A stretch of DNA of 64,000 bases from Eudorina sp. 2006-703-Eu-15 (Eukaryota > Chlorophyta > Chlorophyceae > Chlamydomonadales > Volvocaceae). The notes under the pieces are model-generated. The model was not told the origin of the DNA. It searched no databases and saw only the letters and a list, made by a program, of their open reading frames with translations. Position numbers and translations under genes: made by a program. The stretch lies in NCBI GenBank assembly GCA_003117195.1, contig BDSI01000061.1:673255-737254 (forward strand). The letters are read 5' to 3'. Positions 46,445 through 57,957 of this stretch are shown here, one piece after another (positions within the stretch are counted from its first letter, which is position 1; each line of letters opens with the position of its first letter).

Positions 46445-46855
46445 GTTACAGCAGACCCCAGAAAAGGATCAACGATGTATACCAGGGCAAGCCCCAGCAG
46501 GCCCCACCGACAAGGACAGGATATGTCGCAGGCCTGGGCTGTGCCTTCATGATCCGTTACGACAACGGAAGCCCCGGGCCCTGGGCGACCGTCGAGGCCG
46601 ACGCAAAGACCCGCGGGGTTGTTTCGGGATACTGTACGGCGCCCCACCGATGGGGTCTGGGGGCACAAAGGCCACCACCGCCCGGACTCGGCCACGCCCA
46701 CATCCCCGTCCTGCCCACCGCAAGACACCCCCTCATATCGGCATCCGCAACGACGCGACGAAGGTGTTCGCCACGGTGGCAGCGGTTTCGTTTTTGCGGC
46801 GTGTGGTGGGGCGGCTACGGCTGTCACCGATGACCTCGGGATCCACCGCCGTAAC
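46445..46855 (+). mobile_element. Short inverted-repeat element, about 411 bp
   Basis: The left end is GTTACAGCAGACCCCAG and the right end is ATCCACCGCCGTAAC; both belong to the family whose ends are GTTACAGCGGACCCC and GGGGTCCGCTGTAAC. The inner part of the left end (GTATACCAGGGCAAGCCCCA) is shared with 35854 and 47231. No coding capacity was seen. Confidence 0.62.
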
Positions 46856-47577
46856 ATCATCACTGTGCAGGACGGTCGTCTTGTGTGCCGAGGCCCGGTT
46901 CCGTCAGGCCAGGATTCTTAAGCCCTGTAGGTATTCTGTCGTAATAGACCGCGGGTGGACAGGGCACTGACGCCCAGTGGAGCTATCGCTAGGTGTGGGC
47001 GGTTTTTTCGGCCCGGTGGGACCGTACGGGCAGGCCCCTGATGGTGACTCGCGAGCCCCAGTGGCCCTCCAAGACTACGGGCCACCGCTGGAGAAGTGAC
47101 CCCGCCTTGGTGGGGGTGGTGGTTCGCTAATATGGGCGCCCTGGTGGCTAACTCCCCCTGAGCGGGCTTTATCCGTTGCCATGGTTGGCTCTCAGGAACA
47201 GGGTGGTTCCCTTGTAGTGAATGAATGAACGTTACAGCGGACCCCAAAGGGATCACCGGTGTATACCAGGGCAAGCCCCAGCAGGCCCCACCGCCAAGGC
47301 GGCAGGACACCTCCACACCTCAACGCCGCACCCAAAAACACACCGGGCCACGACCCCACCCAGCCAGACACCGAAGCAAGCAGAGGCGCGCAGCGGGGCA
47401 ACACTACCAAAAGGATGTGGACCCGGAGAGTGTTTCGGTGCACTTGGGGAGCCTGTCCGGAGCGCCATGGCGGCGTTAGTTCATTTAGGCAGTGTATGGT
47501 GAGGAAGCCTCGGCTGTCGCCGGGGCTGTCACCGATGACCCGCGGGGTCCGCTGTAACATCCTAATAACAATCATCA
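46856..47577 (+). mobile_element. Element body with a nested short element, second copy of the 31455-32035 sequence
   Basis: 46862-47219 and 47427-47577 align with 31528-31882 and about 31889-32040 at high identity. Between them, 47220-47426 is a piece starting GTTACAGCGGACCCCAAAGG that is absent from the other copy, where only a few bases separate the flanks. The right end is GGGGTCCGCTGTAAC (to 47558). Confidence 0.72.
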
Positions 47578-48205
47578 CTGACATAAAAAAAGGTGCTTGC
47601 CCCCGCGGGATCGGAAAGGGCTCCTTCCGCGTTGTAGCGCCCCGTCCTTCCTCCTACCCCAGCAGCCCCAGGACGTCCCCGGGGCAGGGAGGAGGGACCC
47701 GCTGGAGCCGGCTGGGCGGCCCATCATCAGTACATACCAATCTGCGGCGGCTGCGGAGTCGTCGGCCCGGCCGCGCCCTGTCCGGCCAGTGCATGGCTGC
47801 TGCCGCCCCCGGTGCTGTCAACCCGGCTTGGCCTCCGAAACCAACGCGCCTGGGAGCTCCACCCCAAAACTCCTTCATTGCGGTGCTTACCTAAGTGCGC
47901 AACCGAGCCGGACCCTCCCAGTGGTGGTGGTACCCGGCCCCTAACCACCCGGTCGACAGGTGAGGACAGCTGCCCTACCTCGGCCCAGACCGTCAGGTGA
48001 CGGACGCACATACAAATACACATACGCGTACACGTGGGGTTTAATAGCCGACTCCGAGTGAGGTCACCGTACCATGCCGTACCCTTTTTCAACACATGAC
48101 CATTGATTTGCACAAGGGCATTCCCACTCCGGGCGCCGACACGCGCCGTGCATTATCATCATTAAGGATGTTACAGTAGACCCCGCCGCGGGTCATCGGT
48201 GACAG
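47529..48205 (+). mobile_element. Segment flanked by inverted copies of the GTTACAGC-family end
   Basis: CTGTCACCGATGACCCGCGG at the left and CCGCGGGTCATCGGTGACAG at the right are inverted copies. Here the GTTACAG termini face inwards, the reverse of the complete short elements. The 600 bp between are GC-rich with overlapping open frames (for example 47597-47944) but no recognisable protein. Confidence 0.45.
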
Positions 48206-48591
48206 CCATAGCTTCCACACGCACACGCTGGCTGCAAGCCTGCGACACTCAGAGTTTTGGAAGATGGCTGGGAACCAAAACTCAAATCATTCATGCAACC
48301 AAAAAACAAGCAGGCTTCGATCACGACGGCCTAACTCGGTCGGCCAACCTGCGAATCGGGGCGGTTCCAGCCCCTCCCTCCTGCAGCACCTGCATGCGGC
48401 ACGGCAGTGACTGTACGAGCGGCAATTTAATTGGCAAATCCTGCCATGTATGTATCCTGCAATGAATTCGCGTTACTTCCCCACATGGAAGATGGGATGG
48501 AACTCGTTTCCCTCAGTAGTGTGTCAACTTTTCGGGGAGCGAATCCGTTCTTCCATCAGAGTGCGAAGACACTCGCGCATTGGGAAGGCCC

Positions 48592-51392
48592 TCAGACATT
48601 GATGTGCATGCCCCGCCGTCGCCGTCGTCGAACAGGCGCGCCGCCATCGAATGTGGTGCACGGCGCCGAGCACAGGCTGTACGACTGTGCGGACAAACGC
48701 ATCTGCTCGATAGGCACGAGCACCTTCCGTACATTGGCCGCTGAGATGGTCAGCAGCCGCGAGTAGCGGTTGGCCTCGCCGTACGAGATCAGGTAGTTGG
48801 TTCCGTTGGGCCCGATGCGCTCCAGCCCTCCCGGGAGGAGCACACCCGAGTGGTAGTAGCTACAGGGAATGTACCCGAAGCTGATGTGTGTGATCTCGTA
48901 CGGCGGTTTCGCATAGAACCTGTTTGCGGAGCCGTCGGTCGACAGCCGGGGCACGGGAGGAGAGGGGCCGGAGTGAATGATATGGAATGAAAGGAAGTAC
49001 GACAGACCCACCGTCGTGTGTCAGCGTCTAATGGAATACGGTAGGGCCCATCAGCCACCACGTGGCAACCCGACGGGTCGCTGCCGTACTGGGACGGCAC
49101 ATCTGCGGGCGGTGCTGCCAGGACGGGACCCATCCCAACATGCCTACTGCGTACGGCCAGCTGCCCACTCAACCATCCAACCGAAAGGCGCGATGCCTGG
49201 TCACCTGTAGAAGAAGAAGGCGTACTCATTGAAGTGGTGCGGGTAGGTGCTGCCGCCGTACATGTACTGAAAGAATATCCGCCGCATCCGGCCCGATCGG
49301 ACTGCCGCGAAGGCCTCGCAGGTGCGCTGTACGGCGGCGGAGGGGTTGGCGGGGTCGTGGAAACACACCGCCGCGGCACGCACGTGGCCCACCGCCAAGT
49401 ACGACACTCCATCGTCGTACAGGATGGCGGGCGTGGAGCCCCCGAACTCAAGGAGTCCGTCGAAGAGGCGATTGACCTCGATGAAGAAGGTGTCGTTGGA
49501 GGCGACGCTGTCGAAGCCGTCCTTGACGAGGGGTTCGTGGTAGGAGCCCCAGTCCAGGACGCTGTGGGGCGCGAAGGTCGGCTGGATGGGGTACGACATG
49601 CGGGTCGTACCGTTGTGGGGCACCTGCATGTGCAGCACGGCACACAGAGGTCATTATGATACCGTTTTGCGATACCGTTACCACGTGATGCAAACAGCAG
49701 GCCCATGCGACATGCGTCATCATCAGGCGGGTCTGGCGCGGTTTCCAGGAGAGGCAATCCTGGCGCGCTGGTAACAACACAGCAATACCCCCAGCACACG
49801 ATGTAACAACCCAAGCGATCCAGGGCTGTGCGACACAGTATGTCGACTTGTCGAGTGAAACACGTTCAGAGTGGGACCCCATTTGATTCTCGATGTGCAT
49901 AAAACGCGGGGCGGCAGGGGCTGGCAGGCCATGTGTGCCCCCTTTCACACGCGGCCGCACTCACTCACGCACTCACCCAGGTCTTTTCGCCCTGAGAGGG
50001 AGTTGCGACGAGAACAGGAAGGCGGGGCAGGGGTTTCCGCCAGGTAGCAGCAGCAAAGCAGAAGCATCAGCACCAGCATCAGCAGCAGTAGCAGCATCAC
50101 CAACAGCAGCAGCAAAGCGGCAGCAGCAGCAGCAGGCGCCGCGGCGGTGGCGCGCGGGTCGCCCAGGTGGTGCTCGTCCAGCGAGGACGGTGGATGTCCG
50201 CGCACAAGGGTAAGGGCAGAAACCACGCCGGAGGCACGCAGCGAGGCGAGGGAGGAGGGACAGATCAGGAGGTACGCTTTCACCATACCACCAGCCCACC
50301 TCAAACCAACCCAGCCCCTGTGTCGGCTAATGCTCTACACCCCAGCCCTCCCACCCCACCCCACTCGCCTTCCGCATCTCGGTGTACCACAGCAGCCGCA
50401 TACCGCCCAGGTCCAGATCGCATTGCACCGCCGGCCTGCCCTCATCGGCGCAGTACACCTCCACCGGGGCGGCCGCCATCAAGCCGCCCTTGGGCACGTA
50501 GGCCAGCAGCCACACGTACCCATCACCATCCTTGAACAGCCGCCCATCCTCTACCGCCACCTCCACCTGCCGATTGCAGCAGAGAGGCACGGCAATGGGA
50601 CATGAAGGCCAGTGGATGAAGAACCCGGCGAAACCAAGAGCGCTAGGGCAACACAAGGGCAGCCGCGCACCCGCGCTAGCCTCCGCCTCTGTCGGATGTC
50701 GTCAGTGCGCATCCGGGCCCCCGCCCAGCCGGCCGGGTCTGCAGCAGCCCTATTGTTTTCGAAACCCGAAGGTGCTGGGAGCTGCCCCCCTCCCTCCCCG
50801 GTGCGGTCCTACGGGCTTAGACTGGCTTAGGCGTGCAGGTTTGCCCCGAATGATGTCAACTTGCTAGGTTGCCGGCATGCCGGGGAACGTGGATGCCCCG
50901 GGGGACTGGCGGCATGCCCCCGGGGGGGAGTGCCCTGCTCGCTGCGACTTGAGGGCTTCCCGGTTCCCGCACACCGACCTGTCGGGAGCCAACCAGCGTG
51001 TGATTGAGCCCTCCGTCGGGGTTCCAAATGGTTCGTGTGACGGCCAGAACGAGAGAGTTTGAGCCCCTCCACCCGTCGCCGGTGATGGAGGGCAGGAAGG
51101 CCCTGGGGTCGGGCCCGCAGTCGAAGGACGACTGGCGAGCCCTGTACGCGCGGGCTGCCCACAAGAAAAGGTCGCCCTGCAGTCGCGTGACGGACGGATT
51201 GAAGATGCACACGCCCGTGGGTATACCCGAGCCGTGCAGCAGGGCCGATATGTCTTCTATGCGCTCGAACAGCTCGCCGTTGGCTTCAATCTGGCATTCG
51301 GGATGGACGTGGGTGTTCAAGGCCCGCACAAAACTACAGATTGCAATCAAGGCTATTAAGTATAAAACGTATAAAGAACTTCTGATGATCAT
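48592..51392 (-). CDS. Secreted/lumenal beta-propeller glycosidase- or glycosyltransferase-like protein, copy B
   Basis: Five exons, 457 residues: 51392-50979, 50566-50369, 49991-49977 (15-nt microexon), 49623-49205, 48919-48592. The start was set at the Met before IIRSSLYVLYLIALIAIC, which matches the signal-like segments of the other copies; the frame is open to an earlier ATG at 51431. The same blade motifs are present (FNPSVTRLQGD, DGRLFKDGDGYVWLLA, STPAILYDDGVSYLAVGHVR, YLISYGEANRYSRLL). Differences: the microexon reads GEKTW instead of VEKNW, exon 2 ends at a GC donor (AAG|GCGAGT) where the paralogues have GT, and the stop codon after the shared CSxPC end is lost, adding about 20 residues including six Arg. 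Intron 2 holds a CAG/CAA-rich tract. This is the most diverged of the three copies. Confidence 0.78.
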
Positions 51393-52732
51393 GACGCACT
51401 CGTACTGATAGTCGGCTGCCGCGGGTTGCAAAAATGGCCCGAACTTGAGCTAATACATATTTGTACATGTAACCTTGAACCGAGAATCACATTATAAATG
51501 GTAAGTACATCTTGCAATACAAGAGCATGGGGCTGTGGACATAATGTTTTCTGTTGGCGGTTAGCATTTACTCACGACGAATGGTCTCCTGGCCTGAAGC
51601 CAACAGTTATACAAATGTTCAGTTAAACAAATTGCAATAATATTCAAACGCATTAACCTATAAGATATTTTCGTTGCAGCTTTGTTGGACTCACTTTGAG
51701 GTTTTAGCAGGACACAAATCTGAACAAGTTCTAATAACATTTTAAACGACATTTGATAATGTTAATATAAATCAAGATAATAATAGGCATTTCCTTACAA
51801 CTGTGCTTTGATATCTTTGCCCTTTCGGCCGCTTTCGACCAAGGCCTCTCACGAGGCCTTCGGCGAGGCCATCCATGCCTTTACAACGGAATCCACACAT
51901 AACTGTCCAGATCATAGTCTGCGGATCATTCAAGGCATTTTGATTCACCCAGAGGCGCTGAATGTGTCTCGGTCTGCCATTTACCATGTGCAACAACACT
52001 CTGCTGCCAGTTCCGTCCCCAGCACAGTTGTAAACGTGACTGTGACATATGATATTTACGCGAAACTTCAGGTTTTGGTTGCGGAGTAACCCGTAAATCC
52101 GCAGTGCCGTGAGGTGCCATGTATGTGGTCAAAGCGACGCTGCACCGCGACTAACCATAACATGTTCGCTGAAAATCAAGGAATTATCCGAAAACAATCC
52201 TATGTGTGCGTCTGACGATTAGGCTCCAATCGTGTAAGGAAGATCAGGAATTCAGGCGCAGATCCCCAACTGCACTATTGTTAATGTGTTCTCGAAAATC
52301 AAGTTGTAATGAGAGTCACATAAAAAATTAGGATTACATACTGTTTGTTATCAGGACTAGAAAGAGGTCGCACTTATGTTATACTTCGGTGCAGCGTAAC
52401 GTACGCCAGAATGCGATGACTTCCGTGCAACTGACGCAGCTTTTCCAATCAACAAAATGAATTTATTTGTTAAAATTTCCTGAGGCCTGCTAGTCAATCG
52501 CATGTTACCAGACATGCAGACCGTCCGTCGCGGCTAAGCATTGCCCCGAAAAAGACCGCAACAAGAAAGACGACTGGGAATCTGCTACTTGCCTTGGAAT
52601 AGGGTTTGATTACAACATATCTCTCTAGGTTTTCGCAGCGCATGTTCGCCGACCGCCGCTCACCATAGCTTGCACGTGCTCCACACTGCGCCTGCAGCCT
52701 TCTTAATACGTTCTCAATATTTCACAGACGAT
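51393..52732. promoter_or_regulatory. Divergent spacer between copies B and C
   Basis: 1.3 kb AT-rich DNA between two start codons pointing away from each other. One open frame (51808-52089, plus; FRPLSTKASHEAFGEAIHAF) looks partly protein-like but has no partner exon. Presumably contains both promoters. Confidence 0.5.
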
Positions 52733-55161
52733 ATGATGCTTAAAATTCACAGCAACCTCTTTGCGCTGTTTGTTGGGGCCGTATTCGCTCAGCTCGCCTG
52801 GGGCTTCCAACCAAACGTCCACCCCGAATGCCAGCTTGAACCCGCGGATGGGTCGCCGATATTTGAGCACATACAAGACATCTCGGCCCTGCTGCACGGC
52901 GCGGACATCCCAACCAGCGTGTGTATCTTCAATCCGTCAGTTACGCGTCTTCAAGGGGACATCTTCCTATGGGCCGCTCGCGCGTATAAGGCCCGCCTGT
53001 CGTCATTCGGCTGCAAAGCCGATCCCACGGTGCTGGTTCCTTCGCTCACCAACGACGGGTGGAGGGGCTCAAACTCACTCGTTCTGGCCGTCACACAAAC
53101 CGCTTGGAGCCCCGACGGAGGGCTCAATCACACATTGATTAACTCGACAATGGTGAGCTCAGCGGCCCCACCCGAAGCCGCGCGATGGCACTTCATGAGC
53201 AGCAGATGGATCGCCCAGTCGGGCCTACGAGTCCACCTTGCAGCATCCGCTGTCACCGATGACCCTAGCGGGGCCCGCTGTAACATCCTTAATAATACCA
53301 TTTACATAGTCACATTTCGGGGAGGTCGACGGGGTCTCATCCCGGGGGCCTTACTGCTCCATCCGGTGTGCTTTTGAACGGGTTGCGTGCAGGTCGACGT
53401 CGAGTTGGAGGATGGGCGGCTGTTCAAGGACGGCGACGGGTCGGTGTGGCTGCTGGCCCACTCGCCGCAGGGCGGCTTCATGACGGTGGCCCCGGTGGAG
53501 GTGCACTGCGTCACTCCGGCGTCGGGCGACATGCAGTGCGAGTTGGGGCTGGGCGGCAGCCGCGTGCTGTGGTTCACCGACATGCGCAAGGTGACCCGCG
53601 GGTCGGGGCGGCGCGGAGGAAGGCACCGGGAAGGCTTGGAGAGGCCTCGAGAGGCCCCGGTGGCCGGGATATGGGGGACGGGGCAAGGTGACCTCAACTC
53701 GGCCGGCGGCCGCAGCTAGGGAGTGTTGGGATCGCTTTTCCCCTAACACGCGGACGTGCTCCACAATCCGCAGCCGCCAGGCCCAAACGAGCAATGTACG
53801 GTAGACATGGAACCTGGTCATAATGTATATATATCGTGTGGGTGGGGTTCATAGCGCATGTGGTGCCGCCGTACTAATCTGTGCAAACAGGCAGTATGTG
53901 GCGTTCTGGTGTCGAGTCTGATGCTTTGTCCGATACTTTCACATAACTAAACCTTGATCCTTGTGCCCCCCTCTCCCTCCCCCATCGGCATGGCCTGTAC
54001 TGCCAACCTTGGATCCGGGTTACCCGGTCACCTCTGGCGGATCTACACCTCAGGTTGAGAAGAACTGGGTGAGTGCTAGCTGCCAGCAGTACGCACTTCT
54101 TTCGATTGGTACGGTACGGCAATGAACACAGGGCTTTTTGTGTGCTCACGCAGGTGCCCCACGACGGCTCGAGCCGCATGTCGTACCCCATCTTTCCGAG
54201 TTTTGCGCCGCACAGCGTCCTGGATTTTGGCTCCTACCACGAACCGCTGATCAAATCCGCTTTCGACAGCGTGGCATCCAACGAGTCCTTCTTTGCAGAT
54301 ATCAGGCAGCTGTATGACGGCGTACTGGAGTTCGCGGGATCCACGCCCGCGGTGCTGTACGACGATGGAGTATCGTACTTGGCCGTGGGCCACGTGCGCG
54401 CCATGGGCGTGTGCTTCCACGACCCCGCCAACCAATCCGCGATCGTACGACCCACCTGCGAGGCACTTGCCGACTCCAAGTTCGATCGGCGGTCTAGGGT
54501 TTTCTTCCAGTTCCTCCAAGAGGGCCGACTTTACCCGCACCATTACAAGGAGTACGCTTTCTTCTTCTACAGGTAGGTACGATAGCCATGTGCAAGAGTC
54601 ACCCACTGTTAGCAGTAGTTGGTAGTTGGCGGTTGGCGGTTGGGATCGACATTGGCGTTGTCCTTCGTATCTTGCTGCCACGTCTGAAAGGTCGGCTACG
54701 GCGTTGCAGGGAATGATCCTCCTCCGGCACCCCGGCAGGGCCATGCGTTCCGGCATGGCGCTTCCTGGATTTCAAGTAGCTGGCAGGCCGCCTCCGGCAC
54801 CCCGGCGGACCTTCCTACGTTCCTAGTACATGGCACTTCAACGACCTCTCCCCGCACCGCATTGCATTGTGCCTCCTTGCCCAACCCGCCCCACAGGTTC
54901 CTGGCGAAACCGCCGTACGAGATCACGCACATGAGCTTCGGCCTGATCCCCTGCGCCTACTACCACTCGGGGGTCACCTTCCCCGCGGGCTTGGAGCGCA
55001 TCGGGCCAAACGGAACCAACTACCTGATCTCGTACGGCGAGGCCAACCGCTACTCGCGGCTGCTGACCATCTCAGCGGCCAATGTACGGAAGGTGTTGAT
55101 GCCCATGGAGCAGATGCGGTTGTACGCCAAGTCGTACACCTTGTGCTCGGTGCCGTGCTAA
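52733..55161 (+). CDS. Secreted/lumenal beta-propeller glycosidase- or glycosyltransferase-like protein, copy C
   Basis: Five exons, 438 residues: 52733-53152, 53393-53590, 54054-54068 (15-nt microexon), 54154-54572, 54897-55161 (TAA). The start is the first of two adjacent ATGs, giving the leader KIHSNLFALFVGAVFAQLAW; an in-frame ATG at 52670 would add 21 residues and is less likely. The domain order is the same as in copy A, with VEKNW in the microexon. It lies in opposite orientation to copies A and B. Exons, introns and about 0.5 kb of 3' flank align with copy A, so the two are products of a recent inverted duplication or of gene conversion. Intron 1 contains one end of the GTTACAGC element family (53250-53290). 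Confidence 0.85.
53250..53290 (+). repeat. Solo end of the GTTACAGC family in intron 1 of copy C
   Basis: CTGTCACCGATGACCCTAGC followed by GGGCCCGCTGTAACATCC. The matching other end is not found nearby, so this is a solo or truncated copy. Confidence 0.7.
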
Positions 55162-56112
55162 AAACGTGCAGGTTCCGGAGCACACGCAATAGCAACTTGC
55201 AGCCATGCTGGTGCATCTTGGTTTTCTTGGGTTTCGGAGCGCGATGCGGTCCTCTTTTCTACCATTCAAGCAGAGCGCGAGAGCGGGACTGCAGCACTAC
55301 TACTATATGGGCACAACAATGGCAGTCACATGCATGGCAGGAGCACTCGGGGTGTGGGGGTAACGCGGCGGGTAACGAACGCAGGTTCGGACGTTGGCAG
55401 TTTGTCACAGCAGGGCAGATGTATGGCAGGGAGCAGACGGAGGTAACGTAGCGGCCATGAGGGGCTCCGGTCATCTAGACCGCCAACCAACATTTGCAGC
55501 CGCTGCTCTCCCTGCCTGGCAGGAGGCCATGTCCACAGCGTTACTGGCGGCGGTGTACGGTGGACGGATCGTGACGGATCATGTACAACGTTGACGTTTT
55601 CACGGGGTATGTACGACTTGCTGCATGTACGAGAGGTAATGGTTGGATGCATCTTACGTGCGAAAGTCATGTCAGGTTTGTGTACGACATCAACTGGGCG
55701 GTGGGATGGCGTGGGGGCTATGACGGTCCGGGCTTCCATCTATCTTGGCTGTAGCGATCTTGGTTTCGGAGCGATGTCCTTGTATTAGTCCTTGGATGTT
55801 ACTGAGGTGAAGCAGTGTGTACGACGATAAATGTGGGGTTGCGCCCGTCATGTACGGCTGACTTCGTACCGAACACGTGCATGCACGGCTGTGAGTGCGT
55901 GTATTCATCTATTCATACAGGCGCAGTGATACACATATTGGGCTACACTGGGTTGCCGAAGCTGGAAGGGGAACAGCGTTTTTGGTCGAGTTGTGGACCC
56001 CGGGGGCCCGACGGGTCCACATAGCTTCGTGGGGCCTTATATCTACAGACATCAGCACCCGCCATTTACACCCTGCTAGTCAAATCATGTACGGCACTGT
56101 CCGGGCGTTGGG

Positions 56113-56587
56113 ATGGTGGCGATGGCGGCCGCAGTCTCGGGGCTGCCTTGGCTTGGCGGTAGGGGCTTGCACGCTTCGCATTTTGGTTTCGGAAAAGCTA
56201 GCCCTTCTAGCCGTGAACTTGCCTATGGTACCTGTAATATAGCGCGTCATAAGGATAGAGCTGATATTTTTAGGATGCGCGTTCGTCGTTGCTTCAGCGC
56301 CGGTTGAAGAGATGGGCCAGGGGATGCAGCAGCGCCGAGGCGGCGCCCTGCCTGCGGCGCGGACGTCCGCAGCCGAAAAGGCAGCGGACAGTGTTTTGGA
56401 CGATGAGAGTGTCCTGTCGAGTGCCGCAGGGGTGCTTGCTGCGGAGTACACCACCATTCTTATCTGCACACACATACAAGAGCTGCGAGGAGCGCAAGGC
56501 GCGGGAAGTCGGGACCCCAAAGGGATCCGTCGGAGCGCCATGGCACTGTGGGTCCCAGGGTTCACATTATTTCACTTTGGCGGCTAG
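56113..56587 (+). CDS. Possible two-exon small protein gene
   Basis: Exon 1 is 56113-56158 (ATG; MVAMAAAVSGLPWLG, donor GTAGGG). Exon 2 is 56274-56587 after a TTTTTAG acceptor. They join in phase to a 119-residue protein, with an Ala-rich start, an amphipathic middle (RTSAAEKAADSVLDDESVLS, then AAGVLAAEYTTILICTHIQE) and a basic tail. The 115-nt intron is AT-richer than the exons. The family is not recognised. It lies between copy C and the second cyclophilin on the same strand. Confidence 0.38.
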
Positions 56588-57957
56588 AATTTAAGCACTG
56601 TAGCAGTACGGCAGTATGGCAACGGTCGGGGGAGGAGAGGGTTCGTAGCGGCGCAGGTGTGGTCCGGTTCAAGGGCGGGCGGCCCCCCCCCTGTAGAGCA
56701 GAGTAGCGTGCATAAGGGATTTAGGGTCGGTGTCGTCCTAATGGCAGTGGTGCGACAGTGATGGGTACGAGTGGACGATTTACGGGCGATGCGGGGGCGC
56801 AGGAAAGGCGTCGGCCCCGGGAGCGCCGGGCCTGCCAGGAAGTCTCGTTGAGCGTGATTTCGGTTGGCCTGATCCCCTGGAGCGCAGCAGGGGGGCGAAC
56901 TTGCGGAAATTTTCCGCCGGAAAAGAACGAACCCAGCCGCAACATGGGCTTAGAAAGGTGTTTCGGGCCAACGAGCCGCACTGGCCGGGGCCCTGCAGGG
57001 TGAGCGGTCGGTGCAGGGTCCGCCGTGCGGGCGCCGCTGTGCAACCACGGCACCTCTCCCGGAGTCCCGGTCGGTCGGCAGCTTTCGGGGACCACTGTAA
57101 CTTCTATTCTTGGTCACTGATTGGCGATTGACGGATGAATCTCTACGGATGAAGCATGGGTTCCGGGGCCACCACTTGTGTCGTCCGAGCGCCAAGAGGG
57201 GTGGTCGGGGAGGCCACACCCCGGGTAGCGGGCGGGGCAGGTCCATCCACGACGGGCTGGAGATTTGAGGAGCTGGACATCCGCAGACGGACCACGGCGC
57301 ACCCATGCACCTCCACCTGGGAAGCAGGTCATGTAGCTGTCCCAACAACTACACCATCCATGGACTCTGGAGCGCAAGGATCGCCGCTCCAGCAGAGCGC
57401 CTATGATTCCCTTATTTGTTTGGAGGTACTGCCTACAATCTATTCGGCGTGGCGCAACGTCCAACCCTCCCCGTACTAATCCGGCGGTACCTGACCGACG
57501 TAGGATTCTTCCGGCAGTAGTCTGCTCGCGTTTGTAAGGCTCAATATTCAATATATGAAGTTTATGCGACTTGAGATGCGTACATACGGATGAAAGCACG
57601 TCATCATGCATGGCCGTCGCGCGCTCGCTCTCAACCCGGCTGCTACATCCGCAGAGATATTACAATGCTGATATTGTGTCAAGAGCACCACAATTGTAGC
57701 CCTATGGATAACGACTCGGATTGTTCAGCTATGCCATCATCTGCAGTCGTACGGCCGTTTGACTTCTCGTTACTAATATGAAATTACTTGCTTTACTGCA
57801 CCCATCTACCAACTTTATTAGGTTTTAGGATTCCACATTCCTGTCCTGTAGATCACGTATCAAAGCTGAGTAACGGGGCCGAGACAGTTGCAGATAACAT
57901 CCTTTCACAAAGGTGCTAAATGTGAAAATTAACCTTTAGTGGCACATCAATATACGG
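56588..57957. other. Spacer before the second cyclophilin
   Basis: Open frames on both strands (57156-57479 plus, 57114-57611 minus) overlap each other and have no splice partners. The last 300 bp is AT-rich and is the likely promoter of the cyclophilin-like gene. Confidence 0.45.

Noticed and set aside
47597..47944. Open frame of 115 codons in the element cluster
   Set aside because: Pro/Ser/Arg-rich, with overlapping frames also open and no recognisable domain; treated as element body.
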